A stretch of 64,000 bases of DNA from Halichondria panicea (Eukaryota > Porifera > Demospongiae > Suberitida > Halichondriidae), in assembly GCF_963675165.1 (NCBI RefSeq), contig NC_087392.1, positions 5,463,442 through 5,527,441 of the forward strand, written 5' to 3'. Under the pieces are notes generated by a model. The model was not told where the DNA came from. It made no database searches and was given only the letters and a program-made list of their open reading frames with translations. Positions 36,301 through 51,300 of the stretch are shown piece after piece (within the stretch, counting starts at the first letter, position 1; each line of letters starts with the position of its first letter). Made by a program: the position numbers and the translations under genes.

Positions 36301-39300
36301 ACAGCCCCACCCCACTTCTGGTGCTGCAAAACAGCCCCGCCCCACTTACTGCTGCAAAGAAACAGCCCCACCCCACTACTCAGTGAATACATGTATTAGC
36401 TGCTGGTCTACGCTCGGCCTCATAACCAAGCCAAGAAAGCTTGCTTCTACACTGCTGCAAAACAGCTCATGCCCCCAGCAAAAAGAGCCACTTCTAGTGC
36501 TACGGTGAAGCAGAATTGACATGCCTCACGAGGTCGAGGACTAGGTCGATCTAGGAACACAGAATCTTCCACAAAATGAATCTTGGACAATTTTAAAACC
36601 TGCATGGTTGCAAGACGAAACTCCAGCAGTGCTGAACATTCATTCCTGCATGGCTGGACATACTTTGATACTTGTTATTTCTCATGCGTATTAATTTAAT
36701 TTTAATTTAATTGTTTGTCTAATTGCCAGAGGGGCGTTTTGCGGTCAGTGCAATATGACTTTCAGCAGTGCAATATGCTTCATATTGCACTTGGCAACAA
36801 CGTAGCAACGGGATATAATAATTATTATATCATGTATTATACATTCATAATTATGTCAACATAATTATTGTGTCATTCGTATCACATGCAGAGTCTCCAG
36901 TGAGCGCAGAATATGCACAGTTCAATATTTTGGTTACGTACATCAACAGATCTCCGACCATCGTGTCCGAAGTGTACAATATCGAAAATATTCTCGAGGA
37001 CGATACGAACAGCAATCCAATTTCCGTTGATACAATTGCTATAGCAACCGACGAAGACGATCTTTACCTGGGCTTGATTGTCGTGAGCTCAGATCAAAGC
37101 AATGGTGTGTGGGAGTATCGTCATAGCGACTCGACTACATGGTCCCCTTTCCCCACGGATTTAGTTCTAGCTCTTTACAATGATTCATTTATTCGCTTTG
37201 TGCCCGCTGCAGACTTCTTTGGCAGTAGCTACTTCAGAGCTAGAGCTTGGGACATGAGCAACAATGCCTCTAGTGTGCTGTTGGATTTCATGGCTCCCGA
37301 ATTATTGCCTCCGTTTTCAAGTCCTTATTCCATTGAAAATGCAACCATCTCCATTGATGTTCTCCCAGTCAATGATCCCCCGGTGATTACACTAGGACAG
37401 GCTGCAGTCACGTATGCTGAGAATGCTGCTCCAGTGCAAATATTCCCCAATATAAGTATATCTGACATTGATAGTACCGCTATAGTATCTACTACGGTTC
37501 GATTAGAGTGCTTGGATTGTGATGGAGCTGTCTCGGACAATATGGACGGACAGGTGTCATCAGGAATGTCCGTTAACTCAGGCTCTTCCAACGATGAGAT
37601 TATAACTCTGCATGCACCGCCCACTCATTTCATAATACCTATATCTTCCGATAATTTGATCACTGAACTACAAATCATTCCTTTATTCGATTTCTCGATT
37701 GCTTCGCTTGTGGAATATATTCGAACTCTTCATTTCATGAATACTGACAGAGAACCGTCCGGTGCTACAAGAACAATCAGTATATTGGTTGGTGATGGAA
37801 GAGCTGATTCAGAAACTGTCACTACAGAAATTTTTATTGAACTAGTGAATGATGAGGTACCTATTGTAACCTTGGCAGCCGCAACTCTCTCGTACATTGA
37901 AGATGCCGGCTATGTGCGTCTCTTCCCCGTGGCACCCACTATCACTGATTTAGATGATAACTCCGTGTTTCCGATGCAAGCTGCATTTGTCGAGTTAGTT
38001 GGTGCAAATTTTGACTTTGAGCAACTATCGGTAGATTGCAATTCTCAGCCGGAACTCACGTGTTCCTATGACGACAGCCGGCTGACTATAACGGGCCCTG
38101 CCAGTGTAGCTGTGTATGAACAGATCTTGGGCAATGTCACTTACATCAACAACCAACCGGAACCTATTAACTCACCAAGAAGTGTCATGTTAGGTGTGGA
38201 AGACGGTTTGTTCTCCAGTACACCAGTGGAATTGAATATTGTTACTGTTCTCATTAATGACCAGCTTCCGGTTCTGGAACCAGCAGAGTCTCAAGTTACA
38301 TTCCAAGAAGTCAACCCTGTATCACCTCGCATTCGTCTGGCACCAAACATGACTATAACAGACGCAGACAGTGGCATGTTCCCAGTACATTCCGTTGCCG
38401 TGGAGCTGATGGACTCTAGTGATGACGAGGATGAAGGACTAACACTCGCTCCGGGTTATATCCTGCCACCATTTGTGACTCTGACGGATAACTTGTATGA
38501 ACTGACCCTTAACCTTGCCGATGACCCCTATGACCCCTCCACCAACCGTACACTCACTGGTATACCACTAACAGTGGTGCAAACCTTCATCCGTAATGTC
38601 TACTATTATAACAATGCTCCCCAACCCTCGGGTTTGAACAGGACAGTCATTTTCAGTGTTACGGATGACTTAACTGCCGGTGGTCTTGATGATTCTCTAC
38701 CAGCTACTGTTGACGTTATATTTGCATTTGTAGATGATTTACCAACGATCGAGTTGAACAATATAGTGGTGGTCTACATTGAAGGACAGGATGAACAACG
38801 AGTGGTACTGGCCCCAAACTCAGAAGTGTTTGACGTTGATGATGATGTGATTATCGGTATGGAAATCGTCCTAACGGCAAGCAGAGAAGATATTGATATT
38901 TCTCAAGAATCTATTTTTGTGGATCTAACAGGAAGTGGTTCTATTGTTGAGTCAGAAACTACTATCAATAATTCTCAAAGCATCACACTGATCGGTGAAG
39001 GATCTCTGAGGACCTATACTGACATAATACGATCGCTATCTTACGAGCATTCCGTTGTCATGGGAGACCCTGACCCTGGTAACAGACTAGTGACCGTTAC
39101 TCCCATAAGTACAGCTGGTGCAGGAATATCTGATGAGCTGATAGTCACCTTCAACGCCACCAACAATGCACCCATACTGGACCTCAATGGAGCGTTACCT
39201 GATCGCAATAATGAAGTCACCTTTATCGAGCAAAGATACCCGGTTTTACTCACCACGTCTGACTTGCAACTAGTAGATGTGGACAACTCATTGATAGCGT

Positions 39301-42300
39301 ATATCGACGTCGTTCTCTCTCCCACGCCTGACAATGACAATGAGACTTTGTTTGTTGATATGTCCGTATCTCCGGAACTACAAGAGGAAAGAGTATCACG
39401 CTCCACTCTGAGGCTAATGGGACCTGCATCGGCACAAAGTTTTGTAGCTGTATTAGTGACACTTAGCTATATCAATGAAGCTGACGAGCCTAACCCAGAC
39501 CAACGCACTGTTACCGTGACTGCAAGTGATGGGGAATTGCTGACGGAGGCACGTACACTCATCAACATACAGCTGGTCAATGACGCACCTACAGTACTAC
39601 TTGCCGGACGTACACCAGGAAATAGGGTGGAGTTTATTGAAGAGGGTGCTCCAGTATTTTTGTCCACTGATCCAACGGTAATTGACCCTGATAGTTTTCT
39701 GACCGAGTTGAGGATTGAACCAGTTGTTGAGCTTACTGGAGATCGCATCGAGTCGCCTTCTAACTTGCAGTTTAATTCTGACTTGGGCTACTACTTCGTG
39801 ATGTTCACTGGAGCGACTGCTGATGAAGTTGAGGCAGTTATTGCATCCATCACATTCATCAACAACGAGGCAGAACCTTACGCTGGTGATAGGACCTACT
39901 GCTTCACGGTAATCGATGATCAACAACTAGCAAGTCCGTCAGAATGTGTGAGCATTGGTTTCACTTTCATTAACGATAACGAGCCTGAATTCAATGAGGA
40001 TATATTTAGTGCATTCGTTTCGGAAAATAGAGCCAATTTGTTCGTTTTCATGCTGACTGCGTTTGACGCTGATTCTATCAACACGCCCACAACACTTACG
40101 TATAGCATCGAGGCAGGTGACGATTGTCTCCCATCGTCAAGGGGATTCTTCTCCTCTGGTTCTGGCTCAGGAATGTCCGATCTCTCCACTCCAACGAATG
40201 AGTTGCCATGCCGATTTCGTATCAATAGTACAACAGGCGAAATATTCACCACGGAAACACCACCAGACCGTGAAATGAATAACTTGTATACTCTCGTTGT
40301 ATTTGTAACAGATGGTGAATTTACTAGTTTCACGCACCTTGAGGTACACATCACTGATCTTAATGATAACAGACCGTTCTTTGATCCCGAGTCGTACAGC
40401 GTAACCGTCCCACTCGGAGCCCAGGCGGACTTCACTGTTGCTGAACTGATTGCTATTGACCCAGACATTGGAACCATTTCCTTTATCCTTTTCTCCATGG
40501 AACCACCATCGGGTAGAGATGCATTTGATGTAGATGGTGAAACTGGGCGTGTATATTTGACTGTGTCCGCTGACCAACTTGATACAACTGTTTCACAGTA
40601 CATCTTAACCTTTGAAGCTCTTGACCAAGGATTTCAATCATCTACTAACGAAGCTATCGTGGTTGTCAATGTGACTCATAATATACTTCCGATGTTTGAA
40701 CAATCTCTCTATATTGTGTCTGTTAGTGAGAATATTCCCGTAGGAGACGAGATAGTTGTTGTCACGGCAATCGATCCAGATGAGAACACTATTTCATACA
40801 GCGTTGATGACGAACGATTCGCCGTTCATATCGATACAGGATCTATCAGTTTTGTTAGCTCTCCCGATTTTGAGGCCGAGAGCAGCTTTGAATTCCAGGT
40901 GGTTGCCACTGACTTCCGAGGCGGTACGGACACAGCTGTAGTACGTGTGTCGGTTGAAGATCAAAATGAATTTACCCCCGTGTTTGATGAGCTACTGTAT
41001 ATGGCTACCATTTGTGAGAGCTCTCCCCTTGGTTCAACCATTCTAAAAGTACTGGCAACGGATCAAGACGGTGGTAGCACTGGCATCATCTACTATACCA
41101 TCCGATCTCAAACCAATTGCAACAATTGCGTGTCTATTGATAATTCAACTGGTGTTATTTTTGTAGCCGCTCCTCTTGATTACGAGGCTCTAACAAGCTT
41201 TGTTGTAGAGGTACAAGCCGTAGATGGAGGTCAATGGGTCAGTCAGGAAGCTACCGTGGAGATTGCAATTCTCAATGACAATGAACATGCTCCAGAATTT
41301 CAATTTAGTGTTGCTGAAGTTACAATTGCTGAAAACTACCCAGTTGGCAACCCCCTCCCACTAATGTCACGATATAACCCCCTAGCAACAGATGAGGACG
41401 GCTGCAATGTTGACCAATGTGTGGTGGGCGTTGTTACTTGTTCGGGAGACAGTGGGCTCAGCTATTCCATTGCCAGTGGCAACGTGGAAGGAGTGTTTAA
41501 TATTGATGCTTCCTCTGGTGCAATTTTCCTAACAAGAACTCTGGATCTAGACGAAGGGGAAGATGATGTATTCACGCTACAGCTGTCTGTCTCAGATGGA
41601 GAGTTTAATTCTACAGCCACTTTATCGGTAACTATCGAAGATTTCAATGATAATCTACCTCAATTTGGTGAAGAAGTGTACAGTGTTCAAGTACTCGAGA
41701 CTACCTCAATTGGCAGTGAAGTAATTCAAGTGAATGCTTCTGATAATGACCCCACTTCAAGGATAACGTATTCTTTGTCTGGTTCGTCTTCACAAGATTT
41801 TGAGATCAATGCTTACACTGGTGTTGTGAGTGTCGCTAGGATACTGGACTTTGAGATAGTTTCCGTATATGATTTGATTGTAGTAGCCACTGATGGTCAG
41901 GAAGCCGTCTCCAACATGTCTAATACTGTTGCCGTGACATTGAGCATTTTTATCGAGGACGTAACGGATGAGCTACCTGTGTTGCTGCCTCCATTTGAAT
42001 TCTTTGTCCTGGAAAACCTACCTCCCGGCCCGGTTGGCATGGTACTGGCTAGCAACCCTAACTCTGACCCATCCACTTCCCTGCAATACTTCGTTGCATC
42101 AGACTTGTTCACCATTGATGAGTATACTGGTACCATCAGATCAACTGAGAGCTTTGATTTTGAGGAACAAAGACAATATTCTGTTAGAGTTACTGTGCAA
42201 GTGAATTCCACTCAGACTTTGCAAGTCTCACAAAACTACAGTATTAATGTCTTGGATGCAAACGATAACTCACCAATTCCTGCACAAGACAAGTACAACG

Positions 42301-45300
42301 TTAACGTTTCCGAGTGGGCGGTGGTTGGATACGAAGTAGTACAAGTGGAGGTCACGGATGCTGACTCAGCTGAAAACGGGGAGCTTGTATACTCAATCGT
42401 TAGCGGTAACGATCTTGGTCACTTTATAATTGATGAGAGCACAGGTGTGATCACTGTGAGCCAGCTGCTTGATAGAGAGATGATGGATATCTACGTTATC
42501 GTTGTTACAATCTCTGATGGTGGAACTCCCTCACTCTCTGAGAATGTGAGTATATGCATTACAATATTAGATGAAGATGATAACGCACCAGTATTCGTAC
42601 TGCCATCCTACGAAGCTAGCATATTTGAGAATCCTAGTTTCGGTCTGCAAGTTCTAGATTTTCCCATACAAGCAACTGATGCCGACTTAGGACCAAATGC
42701 AGCTATCAATTATATATTTGAACTAACTCCTTTCGAAAATCCATTTTCTATTGACTTGATATCTGGTGATGTAATTGTGAGTATACCCGAGGTTGTGGAC
42801 AGAGAGATGACTCAGCAGTTTAATCTTGTAGTGACTGCTTTCAACCCGTACCGCCCAGTCAGCACTAACTCAAGTGTGAGCCTCGCTATCACCATCCTGG
42901 ATCAGAATGATCAATCTCCCGTCTTCCAACAAGAAGTGTTCACTGTGCAAATTAACGAGGATTTCACACCAGTAGATAGTATCGTAGATCTGCCTGATAT
43001 CTTCAGTGGATCTGGTGATGTGTTGGGACGCAGGATCTTCACAATATCGGCCGTCGATGATGATGAACCTAATAATCCAAATTCCCAGTTCGAATTTTCT
43101 CTCCTCACACATACTGATGTGTTCACCATCGACCCTCAAAGTGGTGACATCTACGCTATTTCTGCACTAGACACAGAACTTGTCAATTTTTACCGTCTGG
43201 AAATCCGAGCGACTGATTTAGGGACACCGCCTAACTCAAACAGTGCAGCTGTGGACGTCAGTGTACGGGACATTAACGATAATAGCCCACAGTTTTCTCA
43301 GCCTATGTATTCTGTGCAGCTGCTAGAAGATGTGGAGAATGGTACAGATGTGCTCCAAGTGATGGCCTCAGATGCTGACATTGGATCTAATGCAGCTTTG
43401 AGCTTTTCATTCGTGAATGCTGATAATTTACCGTTTGAAGTAGACCCGATCACTGGGCAAATATCGACTACCAATGGGTTGGACAGAGAAGTGACAGCTG
43501 TGTACACCTTCCAGGTACGTGTGGACGATGGCGGTCTTCCCTCTCTCTCTGATACAGCTGGCATACAAATCGAGCTAGTGGATGTTAATGACAACCCACC
43601 GATCGTCTCACCGACAGCTATTAGTATCACTCTACCTGAAAACCTTCCAGCTGGCCCACTGAATGTATCCTTCTCTGTGAGGGATGCGGATATTGGCCTC
43701 AATGCTCAGTCAACCATATCCCTGTCCGGCCAATCATCAAGCTTTGGTATCGACCAAAACGGAGTACTGCAAGTCACAGGGCTGTTGGACTTCGAAGCCA
43801 TGCCACAATGGACGTTTAATGTGATTGTACGCAACTCTGAATCTCCTTTCTACACTGCCACTGCTCAAGTTGATGTACAACTCATAAACTTGAACGACAA
43901 CCCACCCATTGTAAATTTTGGAGAGCCTCAGCTGGAATACTTTGAGCGTACGAAACAGCTGGCATTGAATGTGGATGCATCCATTTCAGACGCTGATGGA
44001 ATCGACGAGACTACTCTTGTTGATGGCATCGTGGAGCTAGTAGGATTGGACCCAAGGGAACCCAGCGCTCCATTCACACCGAATACGAATGTCTCTCCAA
44101 TAGATTGTCTGCAAGAGAGTAACAAAAGAGAAAAGTTCCGCGCCTGTGGAATGCCAATTGACAGTGATCATTTTTTCACAATGCCTAATCAAGACGACAC
44201 TATTGTATTTACTGGTGATCAGTATTTCGATTCATCCATCAGCTCTTCATTTGTTGATACTGGTATGACGATATCTACGTGGGTATGGGTGGAGCCGATT
44301 GCCTCTACCATGACAATTATCTCCAAATCATCTGCTAGACGATTTTATTCTGTGTATTGCACAAGCGATTTTTCACTTGGATTCCAATATACTGACTTAA
44401 GCAATACAGAGCAAAATATTGTTTTTGACAATGGTTGCGCCATGCTACAAAACGAGTGGCACCATTTAGCGGTAGTGGTAGATAATGAACAGAATGTTGT
44501 GAGTGTGTATATTGATGCTGCATTGATTGGTACTCAGTCCATCAGTCAAGCTCAAGATTCTGCTGGTAATGTATTTGTGGGCGCAAGACCAGCTGGGAGC
44601 GTTAATACCCCGAGGCAAGATTACTTCAATGGTCGACTGCATTTGACAGCCATCAGTAACACGATTGCCGACCAAAACAACATCAATTGTTTGATTGGGT
44701 GTGGCTCTGCTCTCATTTCCTCATTGACTAGCAGTCCACTGGAGTTCACTTACGACTATAACCGAAGAGCTCTTATAATAGTTGGTCGCCAGAGTACATT
44801 TGTGTACGATGAACTATTGAACTCTCTCGTTCTTGTGCTGCCGCTCATAGAGCCAGTCTCGAGCTCCTTCTCCGTGTCCTACACCGTACAGGACGATTAT
44901 TTCAACTGTTTGCCCAATTTTATCGATATTATACTTCACCCAATTAACGACTTTGTGCCAGAGATAACAGTGAACGGAGAATCACTGAACTTCACTACGA
45001 TATTCATTGAAGAACTAGGACCTGTATCAGCTGTTAATACAACCTCACTAGCTCTTACTGATCGAGACTTAGTGGCTTTCCCCTACAAAGTCACAGTTAC
45101 CATTGACAACCCACAGCCCAGTAATTCTAACGAGGTGCTGGCTGTTAGCAATGTCCCTAGTGGAATGAATGTAACTTATGAGAACTATATTCTCACTCTT
45201 TGCGGAGAACTGCCCCTACCAATGTACGAGTCTGTATTGAGAACCATCACCTATGACAACCGTGAAGATGAACCGTTGGGTTCCTATAGGCAACTGAGGT

Positions 45301-48300
45301 TTGCGCTTCTTGACCAACCTTGGGACGAGGTAGTGGTTTATAGTCGTATTGATATTGTGCTCGTTAACGACCTTCCAGTGTTGAACATTACCTATGGCAA
45401 CAACGAATATAGCGAGGGCGATGGAGTTGTGTCTGTATTAGCCTCGGCACAGATTACTGACAGTGATAACACCACACTTGTATCTGCAATAATAACTCTA
45501 ACTGCATTGGATGGACAATTGGAGGTTATCACTGTAAGCACTGCAGGCACACAGGTTTATGCTCAGTACAATAGCTCAACCACGACCATCAGCCTAACAG
45601 GCGAAGACACGATAGCTAACTACTCGAGAGTGATCGAAACTCTGAGTTACGAGCACAAGTCTGACGGAGACACAACAGGAGGTACCAGGGTAATCACCAT
45701 CGCTGTTTTCGATGGTCTCAATAGCAGTCACCCAGTGGACGCGTTTATATTCTTCTCAGAAGTTAATGATGCTCCTGTTATCGACTTGAACGGTCCTGCA
45801 GCTGGTTCTAATTACGAGACAGTATTTGAAGAAGGGTCCGGGTTAATTAATATATCAGACCAAGCTACACTGATTGATGTCGACAATACCGTACTTGTGA
45901 ATCTCACTATAACGCTGTCACAGATTCAAGACGGGGTCCAGGAGAGGATTGTTATCATCACTCCCTCAGGCGATGAGTTGTTAGGACAACAGATAGTGTA
46001 CCCCCTGTTGGGTGGAGCTAGTGCAGTTGACTTGCAGGCTGTACTACGCAGCTCACAGTATGTGAATGAAGCTGAAGAGCCCACAGCAGGAGATCGAGTG
46101 ATAGAGTTCACAGCATCTGATGGAGAAGCTACCAGTGCTCCTGTGTTCACCACCCTCACAGTGCAGACTGTTAACGATCGTCCCATTCTGGATATCGATA
46201 CTCTAAACCCTGCCCCTGGATATCAGACGTCTTTCACGGAGGGTGGTCAACCTGTATACATCACCTCTCGTAATGTTGCTATCACTGATAATGATGACGG
46301 TGCAGTTGTTACTAATGTTCTGGTTGTTATAAATAATGCATTTGATTTGCTGAGTGAGCGTATAGAATCGACAGACCCTAACGTCAGTATCACTCAAATG
46401 ACTGTTGGTCAATCTCGGACTTTCACCATCACTCCTGAAGATCCTAGCCTTGATAGTGTTGCCCAGTTACTGGCTACGCTAGTGTACAGCAACGCACTGA
46501 GCGAACCAATGGGAGGCTTGAGGAGCATTTCCATATCCGTATCTGATGGCACCCAGTACAGCAACGTTGAGATGGTAACCGTTGACATTGTGCTGATTAA
46601 CGAACATTCACCGCAGTTTTCACAAGATGCCTATTCAGGGTCTGTACTAGAGGAGCAAGCAGCTGGTACTTCTGTTCTGACAGTGTTTGCTCAAGATATG
46701 GACAGTGGAAGTGACGGAGAGGTATCTTACGAGATCATTGCTGCCGATCCAATTGAAGGTTTGAATCGCTTTGAGGTCAATAGTTCAGGGGTGGTGCTCA
46801 CGACTGTAGCATTGGATAGAGAGGGCATCGATTCTTACACTCTCAGTATAAGGGCCTCAGATAGCGCTAGCGAGCCAAGAGAGGATTTTGCAATGCTCCA
46901 CATTACTATTCTGGATATAAACGATCAGACTCCTCAATTTGCAGAAGATACTCTTTTCAATTTGTTAGTGATTGAGTCTAGAGAACCTGGCTTTGTGATC
47001 TACACACTCGATGCTATTGATGGTGATCTTGGAACTAATGCTTTTGTTTCGTACGAACTTATTAGTTCAGAGGATTTATTTGACGTTCGTCCAAATGGAG
47101 AGATTTTCGTGATTGGTTCATTGGACGCTGAAGTTGCAGTCCCTGTATACTCCATCACAGTGCGAGTGTCTGACAACGGAGTGGGGTCATTGAGTAGCGA
47201 GGCTGTCTTCACCATTACAGTGACTGATAGTAATGATAATACACCACAACTCGCTCCAACCTACTCCGGGACAATTGTTGAGAACACGGACCCACAAGTC
47301 ATTGTCACGGTAACAGCGGTAGATGCAGACTCTGGCATGAACGGAGAAGTAACTTATTCTTTTGCTGAGCAGAACAGCTATTTCTCTATCGATCCAGTTA
47401 ACGGGGAAATTTCCAATTCAGTTCAACTTGACAGGGAAGAAAGAGAGAGCTACACATTCACAGTTCTTGCAGTGGATGGAGGGTCGCCACGGAGATCCGC
47501 TAATGCCACGGTAACTATCACAGTCTCAGACGTGAATGACAATCCAGCCGTTTTCTCAATGGCCGAGTACAACGCAGACGTAGTGGAAAATGCAGCAGCT
47601 GGTACTTCGGTATTGACAGTGCAAGCAACAGACCGAGATATCGGTACTAATGGAGAATTTGAGTTCTCCCTTCTCCCTGTTGTTAATCCATTATTCTCAA
47701 GCAATCCATTCATCATTGATCCGATCACCGGTGAGATATCTGTGAACGAGCCTGTGGATTTTGAGCTGCAACCGACCATTAATCTGACTGTCATAGCGAT
47801 TGATTCTGGAGCCACACCTCTAATTAGCAACGCAACAATTATACTGACAGTAATCGATGAGAACGATAATTCGCCGATCTTCTCTCAGACACTCTACCAG
47901 GCCGGTGTGCTGGAGAACGAGGCTGGTGCTACCGTGACTACAGTGTCTGCTGATGATGCTGATTCTAATCAGAATGGTGAGGTAACATACTCGCTCTTAA
48001 ACTGGGAGGATGTGTTTGCCGTAAACCCACAGAGCGGAGAAATCTCGACTCTGATTGGCTTAGACTTTGAAGCCACCTGTTTCTATCGACTACTCGTTTT
48101 AGCGCAAGACAATGGACCTGTTAGAAGAAATGCAACAGCTCTAGTGGATATTTTGGTTACAGCTGTCAATGATATTGCCCCAGTATTCAACACGCCCACC
48201 TATTCTCGTTCTATCAGTGAGAACATGCTTCCAGGAACCACAGTCGCACAAGTATCCGCTACTGACGGAGACCAAACCATTTGCTCTGATGCGGATATCT

Positions 48301-51300
48301 CTCCCTCTGATATACCAGTGTTCTCTGGGTTTGGACCAGAGCTAGGCAGCGGCATGGAAGTTGATGTCGCTCTGACGTATACTCTTCTCTCCCATAACGA
48401 TGTCTTCACCATCAACAGCGAAAGTGGACTGATTTCTGCACTAGTAACTCTAGATCGCGAGGAGACGGCACAGTACAGTTTGAGCGTATCAGTGGCAGAC
48501 GAGGGTGGGCTGACTTCCAGTGCCATAGTAACCATTTCTGTTTTGGACCAGAATGATAATTCACCAGCGTTTATACAATCCAGCTATACGGCAATGGTAT
48601 CGGAAAATGCTGAAGCTGGCACTATGGTTGTGCAAGTGCAAGCCTCAGATCCTGATTTCATTGATCAAGGACGACTAGTGTACAGCTTATCTGAGCCAAG
48701 CGACTTGTTTGCTATCAATAATCGCACTGGTGTGATAACTGTGTCCGGTGCTATTGATTTTGATGGTCTTATCGGTACCACATTGAGAATAATCGCCATT
48801 GTTCAAGACACAGACTCGAGAGAAGCTGCAGCAATTGTGGACATTACGATTAGTGACAGAAATGACATACCCCCGTCTATTGACACACCCCCACAAACTC
48901 TGACCTTTACGGAAAGTCAAGTTCGACTCTTCCCCTTCCCGGAAATAATGATCACAGATTCAGACAGTTTCATGCAGCTCTGCCGAGCCATGATAACACT
49001 CTCTAGTCCGGAGAACTTGAACAGTGCTAGCGGAGATTGTGTGTGCACTGATGCATCTGATAGCTCGACTTGTATTAGTGGGTGCGTTGAGTTCATACAA
49101 CTGTCACCAGGTGCATTCACAGGCAACGTCACACAGTCCAGCAACGGAGAAATGCTCACATTAGATGGAATGCTATCAATTGATGAATATTCAGAAGCTA
49201 TTGTACAAATTGAGTATATCAATATAATATCTAATCCTCTACCATCTACAAGAACCATCACGCTATCGGTCTTCGATTGTCTGTTGCCTAGTGATAATCT
49301 CACCCAGACAATCATCATACAGCCGCTGAACATCATCCCTCCAGTGGTGGACCTCAATGGAGCTGAAGAAGGACTAAACTTTGTCACTGCCTTTACAGAG
49401 AGGGGACCATCAGTAGCCATTGCATCTCTAAACGCTACAATAACTGATGAAGACATGTTCACTGAAGTGAAGGAGCTAACTGGCCTCGATGTGTGGATTA
49501 GAAACCCTCAGGATAGCTTCTTTGAATCTCTTGAGTACTCTCCCTTCTCACACCCCGCCATTACCGTTACCAGAAGGTCTCCTCATTCCCTCTCCTTCAA
49601 TGGGGTCGGTTTGTTGAGTGATTATACTGCTATCCTGGTCGGCATTACATATGGCAATAGGCTTGGCGAGCCCACGGCTGTTGCTAGGGTTATTAGTGTA
49701 CAAGGGCACGAGAACCACTTCTCTAGCCAAGTAACCAACACTACGGTGGAGTTTGTCACATTCAACGACCACCCTCCTGTCGTGATCTCCTCCCCTCCGT
49801 ATGAAAACAGCGTGGTGACCCATCGTGAAGGCGGCAGCACGGCCATTACTGCCTCTGATGCTTTTATCTCTGATCTCGACTCTGTAGCCGACGATCTGAT
49901 GGAGCTGGAAGTATTCATTTTAACACCTCGTCAGTTCGACAGGCTCTACTTGGACAGTTCAGTTGTCATTCCAAGTGCAATTACAATGGACCAAATTTCC
50001 AGCACCTCTGTAATTTTCCGTGGAGCCTCCTCAACTGAAGACTACTCTATTATCTTGAGAGGCCTACGTTATCAGTACACTGATGAAGAGTTTGATAACG
50101 TTTTTCCACCTCGCTATATTTATATGCAAGTTGCTGATCTCATGTTCAGTAGTTTTGCATTTGTACAGTTGGAATTTGAGCCTGTAAACGATTTGCAACC
50201 CGTTTTTACGTCTGACAACTACGACGGTTTGGTACCTGAGAACGCTACAGCTGGTTATAGTATTCTGCAAGTTACTGCAACCGATGGCGATCGTTTCAGC
50301 TCACCTGACATTGTGTACTCTATTATAGCAGGAAATGAAGATGGATATTTTAGAATCTCAAGAATTGACGGCACTATTTATCTCAATCAATCTGTTGATT
50401 TTGAGACTATCCCATTCCACAGGCTAACATTGGAAGTGGAGGATTTGAACTACGCTGTCAATTCTGCAGCTGTTCTTAATACTACGTTTGTGGATATTAT
50501 TGTTGTGGATGTTAACGAGCATGTACCCGTGTTCACTATGACTGAATACAATATTTCAGTTGCCGAGGGGGTACCTATAGGGACTACAGTACTACGAGTA
50601 GATGCCACAGACCGTGACAGCGAACCTCACTCACAGCTGCAGTTTGAACTAACGGGAACGCCAGACTTCCAAGTTGACACACAAACTGGAATAATATCCA
50701 CAGCTGCTGAGATTGATAGACTGGTTACTGCTCAATACGTATTCTTCGTAACTGTTAGAAACCCGGGCGTACTTCCGTTTGACGTCGCCAGAGTAACAGT
50801 GTTTGTGCTCGATCTTGACAATAATCGCCCCATCATCACGCTTAACCCACCATCAGAAATTCTGAGAGAACCTGAGACTACAATAGCTCTAGCACCGCAG
50901 CTCCGAATCACAGATCCGGATCTAGATCCCTCGCTTGATTTTGCTCTGGTTTCGTTGTCCTCTAGGGATAATAATACCAATGCCCCAGGGAAACTCTTAT
51001 CTACTGTATACGTCGAGGGGATTGCAGTATCTGGTAATGGTACTAGAAGGCTAGAGTTCACCGGGGAAAGTCGTTCCCTACCGGACTACGCACAGATACT
51101 GAGGGGTGTGGTCTATCAAGACACAGCTGACGAACCTCTGAATATGAGCAGAATCATTGTTTATCAAGTTGGATCTAATGCACCCGAAGGAACGCTGGAG
51201 TTCCAACAGCCTCCTAACGAGATGACTTCTGAGATAGTAGGCGTGGTGATATTTGTGGAGTTACTCAATGACAACGTTCCCATGCTCGTGTTGGACAGTA

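Larger units (their letters stand above)
31299..36891. other. Intron 19 of the giant gene (5.6 kb) with a nested antisense pseudogene
   Basis: Donor G|GTAAGT at 31299 and acceptor ATGCAG at 36891 join in phase (GG|GAG). This is by far the largest intron here. Apart from the metalloprotease remnant at 32070-33537 it holds small hairpins and dispersed repeats and no other supported gene. Confidence 0.8.

Noticed and set aside
39920-40603. 227-codon minus-strand frame and many others opposite the long exon
   Set aside because: They are antisense shadows of the conserved cadherin coding sequence; their residues follow from complementing its codon pattern.
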